This document shows, one piece after another, positions 57,422-64,000 of a stretch of 64,000 bases of DNA. The notes under the pieces were generated by a model. That model made no database searches. It had not been told where the DNA came from and saw only the letters and a list, made by a program, of their open reading frames with translations. The DNA is from Paracoccaceae bacterium. GTDB lineage: Bacteria > Pseudomonadota > Alphaproteobacteria > Rhodobacterales > Rhodobacteraceae. Each line of letters begins with the position of its first letter. The stretch's first letter is position 1. The position numbers and the translations under genes were made by a program. Where the stretch lies: positions 248,001-312,000 of the forward strand of contig JANSYP010000004.1 in assembly GCA_024742405.1 (NCBI GenBank), read 5' to 3'.

Positions 57422-59065
57422 TCAGGTGGCGCGCTGGATGCGCTGCTGAATGCGCAGCACGATGAATTCCGCCGGGCGCACCGGGGCGAAACCGACATAG
57501 ATGTTCAGGATGCCGAGGTTGATATCGGCCTGGGTCGTGGTCTCGCTGTCGCATTTCACGAGATACGCATCGCGCGCCGAGGCCCCCTGGAACGCGCCCT
57601 GGCGGTGGAGCTGGCTCATGAAGGCATTGACCGACAGCCGGACATTGGCCCAGAGCGGCTCGTCATTGGGCTCGAACACCACCCATTGCAGACCGCGCTG
57701 GAGGCTGTTCTCGATGAAGAGCGCCAGCCGCCGGACCGGCACGTAACGCCATTCGGAGGCCCGCGCGTCCGCGCCGTCGAGCGTCCGCGCGCCCCAGATC
57801 ACGCTGCCATAGACCGGGAAGGTCCGGATCGTGTTGACGCCCTGGGTGTTGAGCGGGCCCTGCTGTCGGTCGGTCATCGGGTCGGACGGCACGCCGCCTG
57901 CGATCCGCGCCTCGGTGCCTGCGGGCGCTTTCCACACGCCGCGGGCGGCATCGGTGCGGGCGTATTGACCGGCGGCGATCCCGCTGGTCGCCATCTCGCG
58001 CAGCGCGCCGCCATTGAGCGGGTCGGGGCCGTTCACGCGCGGATAGTACATCGCCGCATCGGGCCCCGCGGCGGCGCCGAGCGCTCCGAGCCAGGTGCCG
58101 AAATTCGACCGGTCCACATCGGGCGGCACATCGACGAGCAGAAACGCGAAATTTCGCCGGCAATAGGCCGCGGCGGCCTGGTAGACACCGGCCATGTTGG
58201 CCAGCCGCGTCCCATCGGCCTGGTTCATCACCGCCACGTCCGGAAGACAGAGCAGGTTGAAGACCTCCGGCGCGATGGTGTTGAGCGCGAACATCCCCGT
58301 GGGCGGGTTCGCGGCGCTGCCGTCGCCTTCCTCGCCGACCATCGTGGCGACGACTTCGCCCTCCCATGCGTCGGTGTTGCCGGGCAGAATGCCATCGTCA
58401 CCGCCGTCGAGCTGGGTCAGCGCGTCGGCGGGCGCCTCCAGCAGCGCGTCGAGCGTCGTGGCCGCGGCGGCGGGCGTGCCGATCATCGTGCGGTCGGGCA
58501 GCGCGCCATCGGTGTGGGCGACGGTGACAAGCTCGCTCTCGGCGGCCACAACCGTCTCGACATAGCGGGGATCGGCCTCGTTGATGGAGACGTCCAGAAA
58601 CGCCTCTTCGCGGACCACGCTGTCGCCTTCGTACTCGCGCACCAGCATGGTGAACCGCGTCGCACCGGCCCCGGCATGGGCGATGCCCACGCGCAGCTGG
58701 TCACCCCAGACGCCGACGGAATTTGCCGTCACGTCGATGGTGGTCGTGGCAGCGGGTGTGAGGACCGGGACGCTTTCGGTGGCCGCCGCAGGGGCGTTGC
58801 CGCCATCCCCGGCCGTCACGCGGACGATAAAGGCCACCGACCCGCCATTGAGGAAATAGTTGCGCACCGCGTAGGTGCCCTGAGTGCCGGCCATCAGTCC
58901 GCCATAGATGCGCTCGAACTCACCGTAGGAGGTCACGCGCACCGCGCGGTTGACCGGGCCGCGCCCGGTGACGCAAACGAAGGCGGTGGTGGAGGTCGCG
59001 ACCCCCGAAATGGGTCGGTTGCCGCTGGGAATCTCGCGGACATAGACGCCGGGTGTGTCGAACAT
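57422..59065 (-). CDS. eCIS contractile sheath protein (Pvc2-4/Afp2-4-like)
   Basis: A 547-aa tail sheath protein that contracts to drive the tube. The N-terminal FDTPGVYVREIPSGNRPI and the C-terminal RRLALFIENSLQRGLQWVVFEPNDEPLWANV with ADINLGILNIYVGFAPVRPAEFIVLRIQQ are canonical sheath segments, including the linker strand that joins neighbouring subunits. The middle carries a surface domain typical of eCIS. It is the first gene of the operon and the only sheath gene, in contrast to the three in Afp. The ATG at 59065 follows a G-rich site (GGGGGGCCACC). The 272-bp region upstream should carry the operon promoter. Confidence 0.96.
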   Translation of the reverse strand: MFDTPGVYVREIPSGNRPISGVATSTTAFVCVTGRGPVNRAVRVTSYGEFERIYGGLMAGTQGTYAVRNYFLNGGSVAFIVRVTAGDGGNAPAAATESVPVLTPAATTTIDVTANSVGVWGDQLRVGIAHAGAGATRFTMLVREYEGDSVVREEAFLDVSINEADPRYVETVVAAESELVTVAHTDGALPDRTMIGTPAAAATTLDALLEAPADALTQLDGGDDGILPGNTDAWEGEVVATMVGEEGDGSAANPPTGMFALNTIAPEVFNLLCLPDVAVMNQADGTRLANMAGVYQAAAAYCRRNFAFLLVDVPPDVDRSNFGTWLGALGAAAGPDAAMYYPRVNGPDPLNGGALREMATSGIAAGQYARTDAARGVWKAPAGTEARIAGGVPSDPMTDRQQGPLNTQGVNTIRTFPVYGSVIWGARTLDGADARASEWRYVPVRRLALFIENSLQRGLQWVVFEPNDEPLWANVRLSVNAFMSQLHRQGAFQGASARDAYLVKCDSETTTQADINLGILNIYVGFAPVRPAEFIVLRIQQRIQRAT

Positions 59066-59145
59066 GGTGGCCCCCCTTGCCGTTGCTCGGCCCGTCCGTC
59101 GGTACGTCCTAGAGACTGCGATCCCGGACGGGCCCGCAGCCAAGG

Positions 59146-59162
59146 CTTGTCGCGACGACAAG
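59146..59162. promoter_or_regulatory. Perfect inverted repeat upstream of the eCIS operon
   Basis: CTTGTCG (59146-59152), three bases, then CGACAAG (59156-59162). The symmetry is perfect and it lies about 80 bp upstream of the sheath start, in the spacer that should hold the operon promoter. It may be an operator for a dimeric regulator or a small hairpin. No clear -35/-10 pair was found on the minus strand. Confidence 0.35.
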
Positions 59163-59337
59163 GCCGGACGCTTTAGAGCGCCCATATGTCTTGATGGTCC
59201 GGCGCTTTGCGCGCCGATACCCGTCCCTCAGGAAGGCATCTGGTGGAGACGCCTTACCTTGAGGAAGGTTACACACAAGATTGTCCACCGATCAACTGTT
59301 GCGTGCCGGTGAACAGTCGGCCGGTCCGTGAATTCGG

Positions 59338-60171
59338 TCACCGTTTGGCGACGCGGGCACCGTTGTCACGCCAGGCGATCCATCGGTCGGGCGATCCCGC
59401 GAAGGCGTTGATATCGACCCCGCCGCGGATGCCCGGGACCAGCCCGGTGCCGGTATACTGCCAGAAGGTCCAGTGCGCGCCGGGATGAACCTCGCGCGGG
59501 TGTCCGGCGACCGAGCGCAGCCAGAAATCGGCGCCCTTGACCGTACCGATGGGCGTCTCGCGAAAGAAATCCACGGTCGTGTAGATGATCGGGCGCTTGC
59601 CGTAATGCCGGGTCAGCAGCGCCACGAACCGGTCGGCCTTTTGTTTAACGGTCGCGTCATCGGGCCGCCAGGTGCAGGTCCGCGAGGTATGGGTCCATTC
59701 CATGTCCAGAACGGGGGGCAGCGCGCTGCGGTCCCGCGGCACGTTCTCAAAGAACCACTCGGCCTGCTCTTCGGGGGTGCGGCAGAAATAGTAATAGTGA
59801 TAGGCGCCCCGCGGCACACCGGCCGCCCGCGCGGCGTTCCAGTTGGTCTCGAACATCGGGTCGAGGTGATCGCCACCCTCGGTCGCCTTGATGAAGGCAA
59901 AGGACACGCCGCTGCGCCCCACCGTCTCCCAGTCGATGTCGCCCTGCCAGCGGGACACATCGATGCCGTGCACCGGATAATCCTCGGGCGCGCGGCCGTC
60001 CCAGGGGTGCGGATCGTGGTCGCCGAATTCCGGGAATGAAACGACACCGGCCACGCGCGGCGTGTCATAGACCCCGCCGGGGGCCGCGCGCTCCGCGGGC
60101 GTGCTGTCGCGACCGCCGCCGCAGGCGGCAAGGCCAAGGGCCAATAAACTCAAAAGGACGATACGAACCAT
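59338..60171 (-). CDS. GH25 muramidase lipoprotein
   Basis: A 277-aa glycoside hydrolase family 25 protein that would cleave the MurNAc-GlcNAc bond of peptidoglycan. It has a lipoprotein signal (MVRIVLLSLLALGLAACGGG, lipobox LAAC, Cys17), so it should be anchored in the envelope. Core motifs are GIDVSRWQGDIDW, FAFIKATEG, LDMEW (catalytic Asp and Glu) and FWQYTGTGLVPG. It stands immediately upstream of the eCIS sheath gene on the same strand, 272 bp away, but the spacer and separate reading suggest its own transcript. It could be housekeeping or could help particle release. Confidence 0.9.
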   Translation of the reverse strand: MVRIVLLSLLALGLAACGGGRDSTPAERAAPGGVYDTPRVAGVVSFPEFGDHDPHPWDGRAPEDYPVHGIDVSRWQGDIDWETVGRSGVSFAFIKATEGGDHLDPMFETNWNAARAAGVPRGAYHYYYFCRTPEEQAEWFFENVPRDRSALPPVLDMEWTHTSRTCTWRPDDATVKQKADRFVALLTRHYGKRPIIYTTVDFFRETPIGTVKGADFWLRSVAGHPREVHPGAHWTFWQYTGTGLVPGIRGGVDINAFAGSPDRWIAWRDNGARVAKR

Positions 60172-60203
60172 GCTCTGTCTCCGGATGGGCCTGCCTCAGG
60201 CGG

Positions 60204-60221
60204 GGCGCCGTTCGCGGCGCC
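60204..60221. promoter_or_regulatory. GC-rich hairpin with TTCG loop in a divergent spacer
   Basis: GGCGCCG (60204-60210), TTCG, CGGCGCC (60215-60221): a perfect 7-bp stem with a TTCG tetraloop between the GH25 and aldo/keto reductase starts. No T tract follows on either strand, so it is not a classical terminator. It may shape a leader RNA. Confidence 0.3.
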
Positions 60222-60339
60222 TCAGTTATCGGCAACGCTTACCATGTTGCGGGACGGATTTCACCCCGCCTCGGGACAGTGTTTCGCATTTGACATTCCG
60301 GGCACAGCGTCGGTTCTTGGCTCCGAGGGAGATCCGCGC

Positions 60340-61374
60340 ATGACCTATACCCCTGCACCCGACCGCTATGACGCCATGCCCTACCGCCGCTGCGGCCGGT
60401 CGGGGCTGAAGCTGCCCGCGATCAGCCTCGGGCTCTGGCACAGTTTCGGCGGCGACACGCCCCGCGACACCGGCCGCGCAATCTGCCGGACGGCCTTCGA
60501 TCACGGCATCACCCATTTCGATCTGGCCAACAATTACGGACCGCCCCCGGGCAGCGCCGAAGAGGCCTTCGGAGAGATCCTGCGGACCGATTTCCACAGC
60601 CATCGCGACGAAATCATCATCAGTTCCAAGGCGGGCTACAATATGTGGCCCGGACCCTACGGCGAATGGGGCAGCCGAAAGTACCTGATCGGCTCCTGCG
60701 ATGCCTCGCTCAGGCGCATGGGGCTCGACTATGTCGACGTCTTCTATAGTCACCGCTTCGATCCCGACACGCCGCTGGAGGAAACCATGGGCGCGCTCGA
60801 CCAGATCGTGCGCGCGGGCAAGGCGCTCTATGTCGGGATCTCCTCCTACACCAGTGCCCGCACGCGCGAGGCGGCGGCAATCTTGGCGGATCTCGGCACG
60901 CCCTGCCTGATCCATCAGCCGTCCTACAACCTCCTGAACCGCTGGGTCGAACGGGACGGGCTTCTCGACGCTCTGGAGGAGCTCGGCATCGGCTGCATCG
61001 CCTTCACGCCGCTGGCCCAGGGTGTGCTGACGCGCAAATACCTCTCCGGCGTGCCCGAGGGCAGCCGCGCCGCCCAGGGCGGGTCCCTCAAGGCCGACAC
61101 GATCACAGAGGAGGTGCTGGCCAAGGTCCGTGCGCTCGACGCCATCGCCCAGCGGCGCGGCCAGAGTCTGGCGCAGATGGCGCTGGCCTGGGTGCTCCGC
61201 AGCGGCCGCGTGACCACCGCCTTGATCGGGGCCTCGCGGCCCGAACAGGTCACAGATTGCGTCGGTGCCGTGGCCAATCTGGAGTTCACCGACGCCGAAC
61301 TGGCCGAAATCGACGCCATCGCGACCGAGGAGCGCCCGGTCAATCTCTGGGAGGCGTCGTCCGAAAAGGTCTGA
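60340..61374 (+). CDS. Aldo/keto reductase, L-glyceraldehyde-3-phosphate reductase type
   Basis: A 344-aa NADPH-dependent TIM-barrel oxidoreductase. MPYRRCGRSGLKLPAISLGLW and ITHFDLANNYGPPPGSAEE (Asp and Tyr of the catalytic tetrad), SKAGYNMWPGPYGEWGSRKYL (Lys) and VFYSHRFDPDTPLEE (His) match the AKR14/YghZ group closely. GASRPEQVTDCVGA is the cofactor phosphate-binding block. Members detoxify aldehydes such as L-GAP and methylglyoxal. The ATG at 60340 is chosen for GAGGGAG 8 nt before it. It is divergent from the GH25 gene and converges on the MaoC-like gene. Confidence 0.93.
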   Translation: MTYTPAPDRYDAMPYRRCGRSGLKLPAISLGLWHSFGGDTPRDTGRAICRTAFDHGITHFDLANNYGPPPGSAEEAFGEILRTDFHSHRDEIIISSKAGYNMWPGPYGEWGSRKYLIGSCDASLRRMGLDYVDVFYSHRFDPDTPLEETMGALDQIVRAGKALYVGISSYTSARTREAAAILADLGTPCLIHQPSYNLLNRWVERDGLLDALEELGIGCIAFTPLAQGVLTRKYLSGVPEGSRAAQGGSLKADTITEEVLAKVRALDAIAQRRGQSLAQMALAWVLRSGRVTTALIGASRPEQVTDCVGAVANLEFTDAELAEIDAIATEERPVNLWEASSEKV

Positions 61375-61379
61375 CGCGG

Positions 61380-61760
61380 TCAGGACAGGACCAGCCGGGC
61401 CTCCGCTGTCACGGCTGTCGCGCCGGCGTCCGTCTCGATGCGCAGCGCCAGCGTCAGCAGTCCGCGCCGCAGGCCCACAACTTCATAGCGGCCGCGAACG
61501 CGCGTTCCGGCCCGAACCGGTGCCTCGGGGCTCACCCGCCATCCCCGCAGCAGCTCCGCCGCGATCTGCACCGGCCCGGACTGTTTCGCGCCTTCGACGA
61601 GGGCCAAAAGCAATAGCGGGGGCACGGTGTCCCCGGCAGGAATGCCGGTAAGCGCCGAAAACCGCGCCACCGCGTCGGGCGTCACATCAACCCAAACGGT
61701 GCTAAACCACGCGCCCGGTGTCAGATCGTCAAAGCCATAGCGGCCCGGTCCAAGTTCCAT
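61380..61760 (-). CDS. MaoC-like hotdog-fold protein, probably degenerate
   Basis: A 126-aa protein of the MaoC/hotdog fold. FDDLTPGAWFSTVWVDVTPDAVARFSALTGIPAGD is the usual opening and GRYEVVGLRRGLLTLALRIETDAGATAVTAEARLVL the usual closing strand pair. In MaoC hydratases the opening ends in S/T-G-D-x-N-P-x-H with the catalytic Asp and His; here it reads TGIPAGDTVPP and the His is missing. It may therefore be a non-catalytic or thioester-binding variant. The ATG at 61760 is used. It is divergent from the alpha/beta hydrolase, 76 bp away. Confidence 0.8.
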   Translation of the reverse strand: MELGPGRYGFDDLTPGAWFSTVWVDVTPDAVARFSALTGIPAGDTVPPLLLLALVEGAKQSGPVQIAAELLRGWRVSPEAPVRAGTRVRGRYEVVGLRRGLLTLALRIETDAGATAVTAEARLVLS

Positions 61761-61836
61761 GGCGCGACCTTGCCATTCCGACGCGCCGGTTGACAGACCC
61801 CGCGCCGCGCGCCAGAGGCCGCACCAAGGAGACGCT

Positions 61837-62598
61837 ATGCTCGCCACTATAGACCACGGAGAGACCCGGCCCGGTCAGGTGCCGCTTGTCATTGCCCACG
61901 GGCTCTACGGCTCGGCGCGCAACTGGGGCGTCATCGCGAAACGGCTTTCGGACAGCCGTCCTGTCATCGCCGTGGACATGCGCAATCACGGCGCCAGCGC
62001 CTGGACCGACAGCCATAGCTACCCCGAACTCGCCGCGGATCTGGCCGAGGTCATCGATGCCCATGGCGGCCGCGCCGATGTGCTGGGTCACTCCATGGGC
62101 GGCAAGGCGGCGATGGTGCTCGCCTGCACGCAGCCTGCGCGCGTGAACCGCCTGATCATCGCCGATATCGCGCCGGTCGCTTATGAGCACAGCCAGATCC
62201 AGTTCGCCGACGCCATGCGGGGGCTGGACCTGACCGGCGTGACGACCCGGACCGAAGCCGACGCGCGGCTTGCCGAGACGGTGGAGGACAAGGGCATCCG
62301 CGCCTTTCTTCTCCAGAGCCTCGATGTCGCCGGGGGGCGCTGGCGGCTCAATCTCGATGTGCTGGCTCGCGACATGCCGGGGATCGTGGGCTTCGTGCCA
62401 CTCGATGGTGCCTTCGACGGCCCGACGCTCTTTCTCTCGGGTGCTGCCTCCGACTATGTGCTGCCCGCACACCGGGCCGAGATCAAACGGCTCTTCCCCA
62501 AGGCCCGTTTCGTCAAGATCCCCGGCGCGGGTCATTGGCTCCACGCCGAAAAGCCGCGCGAGTTCGAGGCGGCCGCGCGGGTCTTTCTCGACGCCTAG
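61837..62598 (+). CDS. Alpha/beta hydrolase, YbfF-like esterase
   Basis: A 253-aa alpha/beta hydrolase. The nucleophile elbow is GHSMGG with Ser86, the oxyanion region is HGLYGSARNW, the acid is expected in SGAASDYV and the His in GAGHWLHAEKP. The sequence VIAVDMRNHGAS and the length fit the YbfF group that hydrolyses short acyl esters or acyl-CoA. The ATG at 61837 has AAGGAGA (61826-61832). The next gene, rplO, lies 240 bp downstream with its own leader. Confidence 0.92.
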   Translation: MLATIDHGETRPGQVPLVIAHGLYGSARNWGVIAKRLSDSRPVIAVDMRNHGASAWTDSHSYPELAADLAEVIDAHGGRADVLGHSMGGKAAMVLACTQPARVNRLIIADIAPVAYEHSQIQFADAMRGLDLTGVTTRTEADARLAETVEDKGIRAFLLQSLDVAGGRWRLNLDVLARDMPGIVGFVPLDGAFDGPTLFLSGAASDYVLPAHRAEIKRLFPKARFVKIPGAGHWLHAEKPREFEAAARVFLDA

Positions 62599-62838
62599 AG
62601 GCGCCGGGCGTCCGCGCACCGGTTGTCCCGCACGATCGTAGCGGCGCGGCGCCCGGGATCACCGGGTGTTGATGTGGGTGTTTCCTGGGGGCGCGCCCTC
62701 ACACCCCACGGCCCCGCTTGCCCGGCGCTGAAAATCGCTGTAAGCGGCAGCCTTCCGGTCGGGCAGTGACTCGACCCTCACGCCGTGGCCGTCCCTTTTC
62801 GTCGCTGACGGGGCGCGTCCGGCAATAGGAGAAGCGAC

Positions 62839-63324
62839 ATGAAATTACATGAGTTGCGGGACAATCCCGGCGCCACCAAGAAACCCAAGCGAGTCGGCCG
62901 CGGCCCGGGTTCGGGCACCGGCAAGACCGCCGGACGTGGCATCAAGGGTCAGAAATCCCGCTCGGGTGTGGCGATTAAGGGCTTCGAGGGCGGCCAGATG
63001 CCGCTCTACCAGCGTCTGCCGAAGCGCGGCTTCAACAAGCCAAACCGCAAGCAGTACGCCGTGGTCAACCTTGGCCTGATCCAGAAATTCGTCGACGCGG
63101 GCAAGATCGACGCCGCCCAGCCGGTGGACGAGGATGTGCTCGTCGACTGCGGTCTGGTGCGTCGCAAGCGCGACGGCGTGCGGGTGCTGGCCAAGGGCGA
63201 GATTTCGTCCGCGCTGTCGCTGACCGTGACCGGTGCGAGCCAGGCCGCGGTCGACGCTGTGGCCAAGGCGGGTGGAACACTCACGGTCACGAAGCCGGCA
63301 AAGGTGGCCGACGCGACCGCGTAA
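62839..63324 (+). CDS. rplO: 50S ribosomal protein L15
   Basis: A 161-aa L15 protein. [43 protein letters not shown] is the canonical N-terminal arm that reaches into the 50S subunit, followed by [16 protein letters not shown]. It has AGGAG 7 nt before the ATG. It is about 10 residues longer than in many bacteria. It is followed by secY, as in the spc operon, but preceded by an esterase and not by rpmD, so this is a separate transcription unit with a promoter likely in the 240-bp spacer. Confidence 0.98.
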   Translation: MKLHELRDNPGATKKPKRVGRGPGSGTGKTAGRGIKGQKSRSGVAIKGFEGGQMPLYQRLPKRGFNKPNRKQYAVVNLGLIQKFVDAGKIDAAQPVDEDVLVDCGLVRRKRDGVRVLAKGEISSALSLTVTGASQAAVDAVAKAGGTLTVTKPAKVADATA

Positions 63325-63423
63325 CCGGTTGTGAGCGGGCGCGGCCCGGCTTACATCTTCCCTTAGGTTCAGCGCCGTCGGTCGGACCCCCGCCCGGCGG
63401 CGCATTTGCGAAAGAGGATGCGC

Positions 63424-64000
63424 ATGGCATCGGCAGCGGAACAGATGGCCGCCAACATGAGCTGGGGGGCCTTTGGCAAGGCCACCGAGCTCCGGCAGCG
63501 GATCATTTTCACCCTCGGGCTCCTAATCGTCTATCGCCTGGGGACGTACATTCCCGTCCCGGGCATCGACGGCGCCGAACTGCGCGCCTTCATGGAGCAG
63601 GCGGCGGCCGGGATCGGCGGCATTCTCAACATGTTCACCGGCGGCGCGATCAGCCGCATGGGCATCTTCGCCCTCGGGATCATGCCCTATATTTCGGCCT
63701 CGATCATCGTGCAGCTTCTGGGCGCGATGTGGGAGCCGCTGAAAAACCTCAAGAAAGAGGGCGAGGCCGGTCGCAAGAAGCTCAACCAGTACACCCGCTA
63801 CGGCACCGTGTTCCTGGCGACCTTCCAGGCCTACGGGCTGGCGGTCAGCCTCGAATCCGGCGGGCTCGTCACCGATCCGGGCTGGTTCTTCCGCGCAGCC
63901 TGCGTGATCACGCTGGTCGGCGGCACGATGTTCCTGATGTGGCTGGGCGAACAGATCACCCAGCGGGGCATCGGCAACGGCATCTCGCTGATCATCTTCG
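63424..64000 (+). CDS. secY: Protein translocase subunit SecY, N-terminal part (cut by window end)
   Basis: The first ~192 residues of SecY, the channel of the Sec translocon in the inner membrane. [31 protein letters not shown] is the cytosolic start, then helix 1 ([17 protein letters not shown]), the plug region and helix 2 ([35 protein letters not shown]). The loop [17 protein letters not shown] and helices 3-4 follow. Two in-frame ATGs are present; the second (63424) is preferred because AAAGAGG is then about 7 nt away. It is 99 bp after rplO. Confidence 0.97.
   Translation, partial: MASAAEQMAANMSWGAFGKATELRQRIIFTLGLLIVYRLGTYIPVPGIDGAELRAFMEQAAAGIGGILNMFTGGAISRMGIFALGIMPYISASIIVQLLGAMWEPLKNLKKEGEAGRKKLNQYTRYGTVFLATFQAYGLAVSLESGGLVTDPGWFFRAACVITLVGGTMFLMWLGEQITQRGIGNGISLIIF

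Noticed and set aside
62652-62666. CCCGG-GATCA-CCGGG inverted repeat after the esterase as a terminator
   Set aside because: The stem is only 5 bp and no T tract follows.

Overview
The window is high-GC DNA from an alphaproteobacterium, most likely a member of the Rhodobacterales (Roseobacter/Rhodobacter type). The reasons are the gene content and neighbourhoods (HDAC-like amidohydrolase-xseB-ispA-dxs, accD-folC, ilvD followed by a lipoprotein gene, map-sfsA, fadH, zapE, rplO-secY), the dense packing with many ATGA/GTGA overlaps, and the frequent GTG and TTG starts. Genus cannot be fixed from this evidence. No tRNA, rRNA, CRISPR array, insertion sequence or integrase was recognised.

Bases 1-33,085 are ordinary chromosome: the end of rsmD, an orphan TRAP binding protein, a cytochrome b561, map and sfsA, a CinA-type protein followed by a GNAT and an OmpA-like protein, a LysR regulator and fadH, yaiI and a HAD phosphatase, an MFS transporter, a 58-aa protein and zapE, ilvD with a lipoprotein, a CPBP protease, accD-folC-methyltransferase, an outer-membrane barrel divergent from an unrecognised protein, nadE, an 18-unit MORN protein, an L,D-transpeptidase with an SH3-like partner, and an isoprenoid operon (HDAC-like, xseB, ispA, dxs).

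Bases 33,393-59,065 hold the main feature: one 25.7-kb leftward operon of 18 genes that encodes a phage-tail-like extracellular contractile injection system (eCIS, the Afp/PVC family). In order of transcription it has the sheath, the tube, a two-CxxC zinc-ribbon protein, a Pro/Ala-rich disordered protein, a Pvc16-type (DUF4255) cap, an AAA+ ATPase (Pvc15 type), an 88-aa protein, a giant 1,716-aa DUF4157 protein, a CIS-tube/Pvc7-like protein, a LysM protein, a hub, an OB-fold spike, a PAAR-like tip, gp25, baseplate J, a second large baseplate protein, a tail-protein-I-like protein and a DUF6519 beta-helical fibre-like protein. No capsid, portal, terminase or integrase gene is present. No separate tape-measure gene is present either; the central helical part of the giant DUF4157 protein is the obvious candidate for that job. 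The last third of that gene is clearly lower in GC, which suggests a modular, possibly exchanged, effector region.

Bases 59,338-64,000 return to chromosomal genes: a GH25 muramidase lipoprotein directly upstream of the sheath gene, an aldo/keto reductase, a degenerate MaoC-like protein, an alpha/beta hydrolase, then rplO and the start of secY. The usual gene before rplO in the spc ribosomal operon (rpmD) is not here, so unrelated genes lie between the two halves of that operon.
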